A stretch of 64,000 nt of DNA from Thiocapsa roseilacustris (GCF_041903755.1 NZ_JBBWVE010000009.1:1-64000), one strand, 5' to 3'; positions 26,140-35,689 are shown, counted from the stretch's first letter. Notes: generated by a model not told the origin, from the letters alone. Numbers and translations are program-made.

Positions 26140-26223
26140 ACTGCGCCCGGCGAGATATGCGATGTTCGTAAGATTGGATCAGCCTCCGAGCGATCGGCAA
26201 CTGTGGGAGTCGGCGCAGTTTAG
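26136..26223. repeat. AACCGCGTC-type palindromic element, variant copy 3
   Basis: 88 bp with 12-bp inverted ends (CTAAACTGCGCC, GGCGCAGTTTAG), a compensated sequence variant of the AACCGCGTC family. The TAA stop of the FimX-like gene is bases 2-4 of the element. Confidence 0.75.
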
Positions 26224-26244
26224 AAGATTAAAAAATATGAAATT

Positions 26245-26330
26245 CTAAACCGCGTCACCGCCAGAGAGCGGAGGCGCACCAAACCTTGGACTCGCTCGTA
26301 ACTGAACATCTCGCTCTGGACGCGGTTTAG
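26245..26330. repeat. AACCGCGTC/GACGCGGTT palindromic element, copy 4
   Basis: 86 bp with 12-bp inverted ends (CTAAACCGCGTC, GACGCGGTTTAG), 21 bp after copy 3. The TAA stop of the convergent 5'-nucleotidase gene (complement of 26327-26329) lies in the right end. Confidence 0.8.
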
Positions 26331-27298
26331 CCTGAGGTGTCTGCAGACTCGGCCGTTCGGATCGGCGGGTCACCCTCTAGATTAGCGACACCGTGCGGAA
26401 CATGGCCGGTTGCCACATGACGGCTCGCCGCGTCGCAATGGACGTGCTGGTCGTCGAAAAAGATGTCCGCGTCGAAGGCCGCAAGAAAACGCCCCTTATC
26501 GAGCCCGCCGAGAAAAAGTGCCTCGTCGATACGGATATCCCAGGCTCGCAAGGTGCGGATCACCCGCTCGTGCGAGGGCGCGCCGCGCGAGGTCACGAGC
26601 GCGGTGCGCAGCGGCGACGCCTCGGGGGGAAAGAGTGCCTGCAGTTGATGGATCGCGACCAGCAAGCCCTTGAAGGGTCCGCCGGGGAGCGGCTCATGCG
26701 CGGAGGCCAGCTCGGTCGCGTTGAAGACCTCGAGCCCTTCGCGACGGAAGAGCCTTTCGGCGTCGTCGGAGAAGAGCACCGCGTCGCCGTCGAACGCGAT
26801 TCGCACCTGCTCATCCTCCTCCGGATCCGCCGGAAAGCCCGCCGGCAGGACGGTCGCCGCGGCACACCCTGCATTCAAGGCCGAGCGAACGTCTCTCGGA
26901 TCCGCGGACAAAAACAGATGGGCGCCGAAGGCGGACACGTAGCGATAGGGGCTGGCTCCTCCCGTAAAGGCCGCACGCGCAATATCCAGTCCGTGGTGAT
27001 GCGCGGAGGTCAGAACGCGCAACCCGGTATCCGAACTGTTGCGCGAGATCAGGATGACCTCGACACGTCCCAGATCACCCAGGGCGACATTGAGGCTCAT
27101 GAGTTTCTTGGCGAGCGCGAAGGCGACACCGGGCTCGAGGATGTCGTTCTCGTGGGCGACCTGATAGTCGCGATAGGCATCGACACCCCGCGTCTCGAAC
27201 ACCCGGTGAGACTCGCTGAGGTCGAAGAGCGCGCGCGAGGAGATCGCAACGATCAGTCGCACGGATTCGCCGAGACCGGCGTGCACGGTCAACTCCAA
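26327..27298 (-). CDS. 5'-nucleotidase (PF06189-type, cytosolic 5'-nucleotidase family)
   Basis: 323 aa from a TTG at 27298; a GTG at 27286 is the next candidate, and a stop codon in frame just upstream excludes a longer form. The sequence IVAISSRALFDLSESHRVFE holds the DxSxx..VF pattern of this 5'-nucleotidase family, followed by VALGDLGRVEVILISRNSSDTG. Later come VRIAFDGDAVLFSDDAE and FLGGLDKGRFLAAFDADIFFDD with the metal-binding aspartates. It dephosphorylates nucleoside monophosphates. It lies 41 bp after the membrane coiled-coil gene on the same strand. Confidence 0.88.
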   Translation of the reverse strand: MELTVHAGLGESVRLIVAISSRALFDLSESHRVFETRGVDAYRDYQVAHENDILEPGVAFALAKKLMSLNVALGDLGRVEVILISRNSSDTGLRVLTSAHHHGLDIARAAFTGGASPYRYVSAFGAHLFLSADPRDVRSALNAGCAAATVLPAGFPADPEEDEQVRIAFDGDAVLFSDDAERLFRREGLEVFNATELASAHEPLPGGPFKGLLVAIHQLQALFPPEASPLRTALVTSRGAPSHERVIRTLRAWDIRIDEALFLGGLDKGRFLAAFDADIFFDDQHVHCDAASRHVATGHVPHGVANLEGDPPIRTAESADTSG

Positions 27299-27339
27299 GC
27301 CGCTGGGGTTCTAAACACTCTTGCAGGGATCGCGATCCA

Positions 27340-27885
27340 TCACCAAGGCATGAACCAATTCATGAACTGCAACGGGCGACCGATGCTTTGATTCATGCCC
27401 GCCACGTCGTTGCGCATGGACGACGTCGTCATGGTCATCGCCTGCATCGAACGATCCATGGTCTGAATGCTCGTCAGCATGGGCTCGAGCGTGTTCACAT
27501 CTCGCGCCATCGAATCCACGCTGACGGCCATGGTGCGGACGTTTGCACTCATCTGCCCCATGTTGTCCGAGATCGACTGCATGTTGCTGGCCAGTACGGT
27601 CATATTGGTGTCGACACTGATGGCCAGATAGTGGACGTCTTTGGCGAGACTGAAGACCAGGTAGAACCCGTAGGCCGCAAGAATGATGAAGGCGAACAGG
27701 CTGGGATAGACGATCAGCTCCCAGCGCTTTGCACTGGTTTCGAATGCCTGGGAGAGGCGATCGATTGCAAAGGCATGAAGCTGTGTCTCGGTGACCCCCG
27801 CGGCGCGCGCATCGGCCTCCGCTTGCTCGTTCGATACCGCGCTGTCCGCGGAGGCATCGGTCCTCGGGATCTCGTTCTGCGCCAT
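27340..27885 (-). CDS. Inner-membrane protein with long helical periplasmic/cytoplasmic tail
   Basis: 181 aa. An acidic N-terminus (~50 aa) precedes one strong TM helix (LIVYPSLFAFIILAAYGFYLVFSL, ~61-83). Then comes a heptad-like Met/Ser/Asn-rich coiled coil (TVLASNMQSISDNMGQMS and similar repeats) reminiscent of the signalling helices of chemoreceptors. No glutamate methylation signature or receptor hairpin tip is present. It shares a direction with ParA-like 28189-28821 and may form a complex with it. Function unknown. Confidence 0.7.
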   Translation of the reverse strand: MAQNEIPRTDASADSAVSNEQAEADARAAGVTETQLHAFAIDRLSQAFETSAKRWELIVYPSLFAFIILAAYGFYLVFSLAKDVHYLAISVDTNMTVLASNMQSISDNMGQMSANVRTMAVSVDSMARDVNTLEPMLTSIQTMDRSMQAMTMTTSSMRNDVAGMNQSIGRPLQFMNWFMPW

Positions 27886-28188
27886 GATTCGGGCCGGCTC
27901 TTGAGCAGTTGATGAAAAACGTTAATTGTCATCTGGTTAACGCGATGCAGCAGAAGCTTTCGTTTCGCAAAAATGGCCTTCCGCAAAGCGACGAACATCT
28001 TAACAAACGGGGCGAAACCGGACTCCGGGCATCGGATATAAACCAAGCGATTTAAACCTGGTTGTTAACAAGGCTATTCGCGTGGGCGTTGTCGCGGGCA
28101 GGCGATGAAAGATCCATCTCCACTCCCGTACGTCTTAAGAGCTTAACAGAATTGCAGCATGGGACAAGGTGGCCTTGTCGTCGGCGGA
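27886..28188. promoter_or_regulatory. AT-richer spacer upstream of the coiled-coil membrane protein gene
   Basis: 303 bp with several AT-rich words (TTAATTGTCATCTGGTTAAC, GATTTAAACCTGGTTGTTAAC). It separates the ParA-like gene from the membrane protein gene on the same strand. This is the likely promoter for the latter. The GTTAAC palindrome occurs twice (about 27936 and 28067). No gene seen. Confidence 0.4.
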
Positions 28189-28821
28189 TCAACTGACGAG
28201 GTGCGGATAGAGCGTCGCGGCCAGCCCGAGAAACTCACGCGCCGCCTTGCCGCGGGACTCCAACTCGAACACCGCCAAGCCCTCGCTGAAGGAGCGCCGA
28301 AAGACGGTCCGTTGCGACAGCCTCGGCTTGATGAAGCGGATACCGGGGAGCGAGACCAGCGCGGCGGCGGCCTCGTTGGTCTCACGAACCCCGTGGTGGG
28401 TGTCGCCCCGATTGATGAATCCGATGATGTCGGGAGGCGCCTCCCGCTCGACCGAGGCAATCAACTGGATGAAACGTTGGGTCGACCAGATATCGGCCTG
28501 CGACGGCGGGACCGGCACGACGACGCGGTCGCACCGCGCAAGCGCCGTGCGCAGGCTCACCATGTCCGATGTCCCGACGTCGATGAGGGTCTCGTCGGCG
28601 GCCTTCAATTGCTCGGGTGCAAGGGCTCGCGTGTCGGACGCCTTGAGGACAGGATCGAACCCCTCTTCCTTACGCACGTCGATGACGTCGGTCAGGGTCG
28701 CTTGAGGATCCGCATCGATCAGTTGGACTTTCACCCCCGCCATCAAAAGCCAGACCCCCAAATTGAAGGTCAAGGTGCTTTTGCCCGAACCGCCTTTCAA
28801 ACTGCCGACGATCGTGATCAT
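28189..28821 (-). CDS. ParA/MinD-family ATPase
   Basis: 210 aa. The deviant Walker A motif GSLKGGSGKSTLTFNLG is at residues 6-22, Walker A' QLIDADPQATLTD follows, and switch II is at DETLIDVGTSD. ParA-type ATPases move or position cargo (plasmids, chromosomes, protein clusters). There is no parB, no chemotaxis gene and no replication gene nearby, so this is an orphan ParA that may position a protein complex. The adjacent TM coiled-coil protein is a possible cargo adaptor, but this is inference. Confidence 0.88.
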   Translation of the reverse strand: MITIVGSLKGGSGKSTLTFNLGVWLLMAGVKVQLIDADPQATLTDVIDVRKEEGFDPVLKASDTRALAPEQLKAADETLIDVGTSDMVSLRTALARCDRVVVPVPPSQADIWSTQRFIQLIASVEREAPPDIIGFINRGDTHHGVRETNEAAAALVSLPGIRFIKPRLSQRTVFRRSFSEGLAVFELESRGKAAREFLGLAATLYPHLVS

Positions 28822-28866
28822 GCCGTGCTTCCGCGTCCGCGTTCATCCCGATGCCGCCCCGAACGA

Positions 28867-29637
28867 CTATTGTCCGGGTAGGGGCATCTCCGTGCGACTG
28901 TACCCGGCGGGCACCGCAAACAGATGGTCCGGTTGAGCGCCGATCCGGATCGACTTGAGCTCACGCACACCGCCGCCCGGAAACTCCTCGCGCACCGACA
29001 GCTTCAACTCCGGATCGTACCATTGCAGAACCCGGGTGGGTGGCTGATCGGGCGCGGTCGTGGTCATCTCCCATCTCTCGACTTGGCGGCCGTCCATGGT
29101 CTCGGTTCCGACCATCACGAGCTCCATCTTCTCGCCGTTGGACATCTCGTGTTTGAGCGGAATCGCGCGCTCGGCGTCGATCCAGAGTGTTCCGTTCATG
29201 GACTGGCCCTCGTGGGTCATGACCATTTCCCATTTCACCGCCGCTCGTCCTCCGACCGCCTCCTCGCCGGCACGTCGACAGGTCAGGCCGGGCATCCCGG
29301 CGCAGGGATCGGTTTCCGCGGTCGCAGTCGGTGCGGGTGCGGGTTCACCTTCGCCCGGCGCCCCTCCTTGCTCCATATAGGTCTGCCGCTCGGGGAAGAG
29401 GACCCACATCATCCCGCGATTCTGATCGATGATCTGAACCACCTCTTGGCCCTGCTGCGTCATCTCCTTGCGCATCCGGCCGTCGCCCACGAACATCTTA
29501 ACGGTTTCGGCCTGACCGCCCGGGCCTTGGCTGATCATGTCGGCGGAGAACTGGACACCCGAGATCTCCGCGTGCGCCGTCGCCGCCAAGGCGGATGCCA
29601 GCGCGATACCCAACACAGCCTGCGTTTGCGTTCTCAT
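28867..29637 (-). CDS. Secreted lipoprotein-like protein (DUF4412-like)
   Basis: 256 aa from ATG 29637 (GGAGAAGACAAG Shine-Dalgarno region; the frame opens 15 codons earlier). A signal peptide ends at ATAHA (residue ~23). The mature part, FSADMISQGPGGQAETVKMF then MRKEMTQQGQEVVQIID and PERQTYMEQ, resembles beta-sandwich periplasmic proteins of the DUF4412/LolA-like group. A Pro/Ala/Thr linker at about 95-110 is followed by a repeat of the same kind of fold (KWEMVMTHEGQSMNGTLWID). Role unknown. Confidence 0.7.
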   Translation of the reverse strand: MRTQTQAVLGIALASALAATAHAEISGVQFSADMISQGPGGQAETVKMFVGDGRMRKEMTQQGQEVVQIIDQNRGMMWVLFPERQTYMEQGGAPGEGEPAPAPTATAETDPCAGMPGLTCRRAGEEAVGGRAAVKWEMVMTHEGQSMNGTLWIDAERAIPLKHEMSNGEKMELVMVGTETMDGRQVERWEMTTTAPDQPPTRVLQWYDPELKLSVREEFPGGGVRELKSIRIGAQPDHLFAVPAGYSRTEMPLPGQ

Positions 29638-29748
29638 CTTGTCTTCTCCTCCACTCGATCGGTGATCAGTCACGAACGACACCCCGCGCCTCGATCCGGG
29701 TCATTTGCGGCGAGCGCGGCAGCCGTGCTGCGGCTAGTCGGCGCCGGA

Positions 29749-30441
29749 TCAAGGCCAAGGCGCCGGCTCGAAGCCGAACGTCCGAGGCGGCGGCGTCAGC
29801 GCATCCATCAGTCCCGTGGGGGCCCGAGTCCGCCCGCCGCGCTCCTCTCGGCCCGGCTCCAGGGGACGCCAGCCCGGCGTTTGGGCGCGCTGCTCCGCCT
29901 CCCGACCCGTCAGCGGTCGGAACCTGTATCCCGACATCTCCTCTTGCCCGCTCCAGCGGCCCGACCACGGCTGCGGGTCACCGCGAAACCGATACTCAGG
30001 CTGCGGGGAAGCCGGCCCGGAACCATCGCCCCACGGCGACGGATCCTGCGAGGATTCGCGCCATCCTCCGTACACTGTTCGATCGTCGCGATCGCCTTGC
30101 GCCGGCTCTCGGCTGCGCTCCACCCAGCGCCCGTCGCGACCGATAAATCCGCCGAGCTCACTGCCCGCCTCCGGCGCGCTGTCGTAGCCGCCGCCGTACC
30201 CCGATCCTGTCCATGGCCGATCATCGTTGCGGCGCCAATCGTCGTCTCGGTACTCGTAAAGATCCCGTGAGCCGCGATCAAACCCCGACCGCGGCATCTC
30301 GTATCCGCCGGAATAAACCGGTGCCTCGCCCCATGTCGGTTGGCGAGCCTGCCCCCATGACTCCGCCGCGCATGCCTCCTGATTCGCCGTCGCGGAGGCC
30401 AGGCCGAGCAGCAACCCGGCGACGAGCAAGAATGGCGTCAT
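29749..30441 (-). CDS. Secreted Gly/Trp/Arg-rich protein, probably unstructured
   Basis: 230 aa from ATG 30441 (AAAGG upstream). The signal peptide is MTPFLLVAGLLLGLASATA. The mature region is low complexity: rich in Gly, Arg, Asp, Pro, Trp and Tyr (motifs such as YRDDDWRRNDDRPW, GGWRES, WSGRWSG). It looks like an intrinsically disordered, possibly surface-associated protein. No family recognised. It is 160 bp downstream of the RND pump on the same strand. Confidence 0.6.
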   Translation of the reverse strand: MTPFLLVAGLLLGLASATANQEACAAESWGQARQPTWGEAPVYSGGYEMPRSGFDRGSRDLYEYRDDDWRRNDDRPWTGSGYGGGYDSAPEAGSELGGFIGRDGRWVERSREPAQGDRDDRTVYGGWRESSQDPSPWGDGSGPASPQPEYRFRGDPQPWSGRWSGQEEMSGYRFRPLTGREAEQRAQTPGWRPLEPGREERGGRTRAPTGLMDALTPPPRTFGFEPAPWP

Positions 30442-30601
30442 AGCGCGACCTTTAATCCGTTGTCGGGTGATGTCCTCTGCACCGCGCCAGGTCTTGCGAC
30501 GGACCCGAAGCATCGCCCCTGCGGCACCCATTGCGCGCTGTCGGGGTTCGAAGCCGGCCCCGCGTCCGTTCGCACGAAGGACGCGGGCCGCCGCCGATAC
30601 A

Positions 30602-33600
30602 CTAACGATCGCCCGTTTCGTTCTCGTCGTCGATCTTCAAGCGAATGCCGCGTCGTGGCGCCTTCTTCTGAACCGGCTGACTCGAGGTGTCCGCCGCTGC
30701 GGTCTTCTTTGCGGCCGTCTTGCGCGTCGTCGGTTTGGCCTCCGCCGGCGCCTTTGCGCGTTCCTTGGTGACGGTCCGAGCAGGCGTCGATGCTGCGCTC
30801 TCGCCTTTCGCGGACGGTGCATCCATCTCCACGGGCGTATCGGCGACCGGCGTCGTCGCCGCGGGGCGTGGGGCCGGCCGGCGAGTGGGTTTAGGCTTAA
30901 GCGCGCCCTGCGCCGCGTCGACGAGCAGTAGGAAGATCCCGCGCACCGCATAGAGTGCAAGAACGAAGTACTCCACGACCTTCCCGAAGAATCGGCTGAC
31001 ACCGCCGCCGGAGCTCGCGCGCGATGCCTTCGCCGGCTCGGTATCCGTCATGCACGGAAGGCTGGTTCCGGGCGGGGCCGTCGCGAGAGCCACTCGGCAC
31101 ATGTCGTCACCCGCGGCGACGCAGCCGAGCGGGATGACGATCAGGGTCAGGACGGTCGAGACCAACACCCCGGACAGCAGCGAGATCGCCATGCCCTGGA
31201 AGATCGGGTCGGTGATGATGACGCTTGAGCCCGCGACCAAGGCCAAGGCCGTGATCACGATCGGGCGCGTGCGGATCTTGCAGGAGCGGATCATCGCCTC
31301 GGCGACGGGAACGCCTTTTTGGATCTCGTGGATCGCGAAATCCACCAGCAGGATCGAGTTTCGCACGATGATGCCGGCCAGCGCGATCCAGCCGATCATC
31401 GAGGTCGCCGTGAACTCCCCGCCGAGTCCGAGGCTGAACATGAGCGCGTGTGCCGGGATAATGCCGAGCAGGGTCAGCGGGATCGGCGCCATGATGACGA
31501 GCGGGATACGGAAGTTCCCGAACTCCCAGACCACCAGGATATAGATGAGGATCAGCGCAACACCGAAGGCGGCGCCCATATCGCGGAAGGTCTCGTAGGT
31601 GACGGTCCACTCCCCCGCCCAGGTCCAGGCCAAGCGACTGCTGTCGGGCGGCGCGCCGAGCCAAAAGATGGCGTTTTCGATCTCCTCGCCGCCTTGCGGC
31701 TTGGTTCCGTCCGGGGCCGTGTAGTCCTGCTGGTTGAGGACACGCTCGACCTGGAACATGGCGTACACGGGCGCCGCGAGCCGCCCGCCGACATCCGCCA
31801 CGACATACTCCACCGGACGCAGGTCCTTGTGATAGATGATGTCCTCTTCAGGCGTCAACTGGAACTCGCCGAGCTCGCGCAGCGGGACCGTGTACCCTTG
31901 ATTCGACTGTATCGGGAGGTCGCCGAGCCGATCGACCTGGGAGCGCTCGGACAGCGGCACCTGCAATACGATCTGAACGGGCTCGTGGCCGATCTGGCGT
32001 CCCGCCTGGGGCTTGATGTCCCCGATCGGTGCGCCGCCGAGGGCCATCGCCAGATTGCGATTGATGGTATCGACCGAGATCCCGCGACGCACCGCCTTCT
32101 CGGTGTCCACGTTGAAGCGCCAGTAGTCGAAGGCCCCTCTTAAATAGTTGTCGACATCGCGGGTGCTTTCGGCCTTGCCGAACATGTCGGTGAGGTCCCG
32201 TGCGAACTGACGCCGCAGCTCGGGTGTCGGTCCGTAAACCTCCGCGACGACCGACTGCAGCACCGGCGGACCCGGCGGCATCTCCACCACCGCAAGCGCT
32301 GCGCCCGTGCCCTCGACCATCTTTCCGAGCAGCTCGCGCGCCTCGACCGCGATCTCGTGACTGGTGCGATCCCGGTCGTGCTTGTCCGTCAACTGGACCT
32401 GCAGCTCGCTGTGCCAGGGATCCGAGCGCAGATAGTAATGACGCACCATCCCGTTGAAGTCGAAGGGTCGCGCGGTCCCGGCATAGAGCTGGATGGCGGT
32501 CACCTCGGGCATGCTGCGCAGCTTGTCGGCCATGCGATGCGCGAGGTTCGCCGTCACCGGCAGGGCCGTTCCCTCGGGCATGTCGAGCACGACCGAGAAT
32601 TCGGGCTTGTTGTCCAGCGGCAGCATCTTGACCGCCACCAGATTGAAGTAGAAGAACGACAGGGTGACGAGGAAGGTGCCCCAGAGGACCAGCTTGAAGA
32701 GCGTGCGCTTGCCCCGGTTCTCGATCAGGGGTGTGAGGATCCGTCGATAGAGTTTTTCGAGGCCCTCGGCCTCCTTGTGCTCGCGCTTCTCCGCGGCCTC
32801 GAGGTATTTCATCGAGGGACGCAGCCATTTTGAGATCGCCAGATAAGGCGTGAAGACGAAGGCCGCGAACAGCGAGATGAACATCGCCACCGAGCCCAAC
32901 ACCGGGATCGGCGCCATGTAGGGGCCCATCATGCCGCTGACGAACCCCATCGGCAGCAAGGCCGCGATAACGGTGAAGGTGGCGAGGATGGTCGGATTGC
33001 CGACCTCGCGCACGGCGTCGATGGCCGTATCCTCGTCGGTGCGTCCCTCTTCGAGCCAGCGCCTATAGATGTTCTCGACGACCACGATGGCGTCGTCGAC
33101 GAGGATGCCGATCGAGAAGATCAAGGCGAACAGACTCACCCGGTCGATCGTATAGTTGGTGACCCAGGCCACAAAGACCGTCATGAAGAGCACGACCGGG
33201 ATGACCAGCATCACGACGATGGCCGGACGCACCGCGCGGAAGGCCAGCAGCACCAAGATGACCACGAACATGGTCGCCTTGATCAGCTTGCCGATCAGCT
33301 CCGAGACCTTTTGGTCGGCGGACTGCCCGTAGTTGCGCGTGATGCTGACCTCGACGTTGGCCGGGATTCGCGAACCCTTGAGCTCCTCGACGCGCTCCAT
33401 GATGGCGTTCGCGACCGTCACGCCATTGGTCAGCTCCTTCTTGGCGATCGCGATCGTCACGGCCGGGCGGCCGTCCGCGGCGTCCTCGATCTCGGAGGCC
33501 GGCCCGGTATAGAAGGCCACCAGCTCGGAGGCGTCTTCGGGACCCTGACTCACGCGCGCCACGTCGTGGATATAGATCGGCAGGTTGTTGAAGGTGCCGA

Positions 33601-34426
33601 CCACCAGACGGTTGATGTCCTCCACACCCGTCAAGAAGGCCCCGGTGGTCACCGAGAAGCGTGCACCGCTCGCCTCGAGCCCGCCTGCGACCTGCTCGGC
33701 ATTGGCGCTGACGAGGGTTTGGGAGACCTGATCCAGACTGATCTGATAACCGGACAGGCGCTCGGGGAGGACATCGACGGTCACGACCTCGCGGCGTCCG
33801 CCGACAATAAAGGCGTTGCCCGTATCCTTGACCTGCTTGACCGCCTGCAGCACATCCTGCGCAAGCAGCCGTAACTGACCGTCGTCGACATCGGGTATTC
33901 CGTCCCCGTCCAGGTCCCTCGACCAAAGTGTGAGCGTGACGATCGGAACGTCGTCGATCCCTTTGGTCTTGATCAGCGGCGGCAGGACCCCGGGCGGGAT
34001 CTTGTCCATGTTCGAGGCGACCTTGTCGTTCACCTTGAGCAAGGAGGGGCCCATCTTCTCCCCGACCACGAACTCGACGGTCACGATCCCCTGGCCGCGT
34101 TGAGACGCGGAGTACACGTGCTTGACCCCGGGGATCTCGCTCATCATCCGCTCGAGCGGCTGCATCGCCATGTTGGCGACCTGCTGGGCCGAAGCGCCCG
34201 GATACTGCACCATGATGTCGATCATGGGCACCGAGATCTGCGGGTCTTCCTGACGCGGCGTCATGACGAGACCGAGCAGGCCCATCATCAGCATGGCGAC
34301 GTAGAAGAGGGGCGAGAGCGGCGAGCGGATGAAGAATCGGGCGGTGCGCCCGGCGATTCCGAGGCTGTCCTCGTCGTACGCGGGATCCTTGCGATCCTGC
34401 GGAGGAGATGTGACGTCTTGGCTCAT
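30602..34426 (-). CDS. RND-family efflux transporter with TSP3-like loop and long C-terminal extension
   Basis: 1274 aa; AcrB/HAE-type pumps are ~1040. The proton-relay doublet in TM4 is present (GILVDDAIVVVENIY), and the TM hairpins and porter domains are recognisable (PGVKHVYSASQRGQGI, ATFTVIAALLPMGFVSGMMG). Two oddities stand out. An acidic DLDGDGIPDVDDGQ loop at residues 171-184 matches a calcium-binding thrombospondin-type-3 repeat. A ~155-aa C-terminal tail adds one more hydrophobic helix (FFGKVVEYFVLALYAVRGIFLLL) and a Lys/Ala/Pro-rich end. The gene is downstream of its adaptor (34523) in the same operon. No outer-membrane factor is present. The substrate is unknown. Confidence 0.9.
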   Translation of the reverse strand: MSQDVTSPPQDRKDPAYDEDSLGIAGRTARFFIRSPLSPLFYVAMLMMGLLGLVMTPRQEDPQISVPMIDIMVQYPGASAQQVANMAMQPLERMMSEIPGVKHVYSASQRGQGIVTVEFVVGEKMGPSLLKVNDKVASNMDKIPPGVLPPLIKTKGIDDVPIVTLTLWSRDLDGDGIPDVDDGQLRLLAQDVLQAVKQVKDTGNAFIVGGRREVVTVDVLPERLSGYQISLDQVSQTLVSANAEQVAGGLEASGARFSVTTGAFLTGVEDINRLVVGTFNNLPIYIHDVARVSQGPEDASELVAFYTGPASEIEDAADGRPAVTIAIAKKELTNGVTVANAIMERVEELKGSRIPANVEVSITRNYGQSADQKVSELIGKLIKATMFVVILVLLAFRAVRPAIVVMLVIPVVLFMTVFVAWVTNYTIDRVSLFALIFSIGILVDDAIVVVENIYRRWLEEGRTDEDTAIDAVREVGNPTILATFTVIAALLPMGFVSGMMGPYMAPIPVLGSVAMFISLFAAFVFTPYLAISKWLRPSMKYLEAAEKREHKEAEGLEKLYRRILTPLIENRGKRTLFKLVLWGTFLVTLSFFYFNLVAVKMLPLDNKPEFSVVLDMPEGTALPVTANLAHRMADKLRSMPEVTAIQLYAGTARPFDFNGMVRHYYLRSDPWHSELQVQLTDKHDRDRTSHEIAVEARELLGKMVEGTGAALAVVEMPPGPPVLQSVVAEVYGPTPELRRQFARDLTDMFGKAESTRDVDNYLRGAFDYWRFNVDTEKAVRRGISVDTINRNLAMALGGAPIGDIKPQAGRQIGHEPVQIVLQVPLSERSQVDRLGDLPIQSNQGYTVPLRELGEFQLTPEEDIIYHKDLRPVEYVVADVGGRLAAPVYAMFQVERVLNQQDYTAPDGTKPQGGEEIENAIFWLGAPPDSSRLAWTWAGEWTVTYETFRDMGAAFGVALILIYILVVWEFGNFRIPLVIMAPIPLTLLGIIPAHALMFSLGLGGEFTATSMIGWIALAGIIVRNSILLVDFAIHEIQKGVPVAEAMIRSCKIRTRPIVITALALVAGSSVIITDPIFQGMAISLLSGVLVSTVLTLIVIPLGCVAAGDDMCRVALATAPPGTSLPCMTDTEPAKASRASSGGGVSRFFGKVVEYFVLALYAVRGIFLLLVDAAQGALKPKPTRRPAPRPAATTPVADTPVEMDAPSAKGESAASTPARTVTKERAKAPAEAKPTTRKTAAKKTAAADTSSQPVQKKAPRRGIRLKIDDENETGDR

Positions 34427-34522
34427 GTCGAATCCAGATTAACCGGGCCTGCGCCGCATCGCTGCGACATGGATTGCGCAGGCGATCGCGGTGGCGGTCG
34501 CCGGGGCTGAAGGGAGCGGTTG

Positions 34523-35689
34523 TCAGCGATCCACGGGTGATCCGCTCGCCCAACCGGCCGTGACGCGGGGACCGGGATTCGTGAGGACCCTCTCGCCGGC
34601 ACGAAGCCCGCTCAGAATGGTCACCATCGCGCCCGGGAGCTCCTCCCCCACGCGGATCAGGCGCAGCTGAGGCTCGCCCCGCTCGCTCAAGACATAGACC
34701 CCGGGCAAGCTGCCGTTGTAGCGCACCGCGCTGCTCGGGATGACGGGATTGGCACGCGCCGGTGCATTGAGGTCCGGCACCAGCACCTTGGCGTACATCC
34801 CGGGCTCGGACACGCCCTGCGGGAGATCGAACTTGATCTTGACGGTGTGACGTTGCGGATCGGCCATCGGGAAGATCTGGGCCACCCGGACCGGCACGCG
34901 CCGATTGTCCGGATCGAGCTCGGCTTGGACCATCATCCCGTCGCGCAGGCCCGGACGCAGGCGCGCCGGGACATCGACATCGATCTGCAGGTACTCCACG
35001 TCGGCGTAGTTGAGCATGGGCTGCCCGGGCTGGATGGTGTCCCCGACCTCGATGAGCTTACGCACGATCACCCCGTCGAAGGGCGCGATGCTGCGGGCAT
35101 CGCGAATCTTGGAGTCGAGCGCCTGAAGCTCCGCCTGGAGGCGCAGCATGGCGTTCTGCGCCTCCTGGATCTGAATCCCGGAGGCAAAGAGATCGGCCGA
35201 GCGCTCGGCGGTGCGATCGCGCTCCCCGATGAAGTTCTCGGCCGGTCCCGTGAACATCTGATCGAACAGATTCGGCAGACCCATCCCGCCTATCGAGGAA
35301 CGCGACTGCGGCGAGTAGATCTCTCTGGAGTATTGAACGCCGGCATTGCGCAGTTGTGCATCGGCGCTCGCCATCTGGGCGAGCAGCGCACGTCGATTCG
35401 CGAGCAGCTCCTCGTCGCCGATCGCCACGAGAAGATCCTTTTCCTTGAAGGTGTCGCCCTCGCGCCCGGCGATGAAGGTGATGCGCCCCGGCAGCTGCGC
35501 GGCAAGCGTCACCTCTTTGTAGGGGACCACACTGCCGCCAAGGGAGACGGTGGGAGCGCCCTGCGCCTGCTGAACGACGAAGGTCTCGCCGATATCGGCC
35601 TGCATCTGGGCCTGGACCAGGCCCGACGAGGCAGCCGCGGCAATGGCGAGCGTGCACGCAAAACGGGCGGTTCGAAACTGTATTGACAT
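34523..35689 (-). CDS. RND efflux periplasmic adaptor (membrane fusion protein)
   Basis: 388 aa from ATG 35689; a GTG 36 bp upstream is possible. The signal peptide is followed by a lipoyl/barrel-sandwich half-motif (VVPYKEVTLAAQLPGRITFIAGREGD), a coiled-coil hairpin (about 100-195, interrupted by a Phe/Gly-rich loop), the second lipoyl half (FDGVIVRKLIEVGDTIQPGQ), then beta-barrel and membrane-proximal domains. It links the RND pump to an outer-membrane channel encoded elsewhere. It is separated from the pump gene by 96 bp. Confidence 0.92.
   Translation of the reverse strand: MSIQFRTARFACTLAIAAAASSGLVQAQMQADIGETFVVQQAQGAPTVSLGGSVVPYKEVTLAAQLPGRITFIAGREGDTFKEKDLLVAIGDEELLANRRALLAQMASADAQLRNAGVQYSREIYSPQSRSSIGGMGLPNLFDQMFTGPAENFIGERDRTAERSADLFASGIQIQEAQNAMLRLQAELQALDSKIRDARSIAPFDGVIVRKLIEVGDTIQPGQPMLNYADVEYLQIDVDVPARLRPGLRDGMMVQAELDPDNRRVPVRVAQIFPMADPQRHTVKIKFDLPQGVSEPGMYAKVLVPDLNAPARANPVIPSSAVRYNGSLPGVYVLSERGEPQLRLIRVGEELPGAMVTILSGLRAGERVLTNPGPRVTAGWASGSPVDR

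Noticed and set aside
27340..27885. Chemoreceptor (methyl-accepting protein)
   Set aside because: The helical tail is too short and lacks the conserved hairpin-tip sequence.
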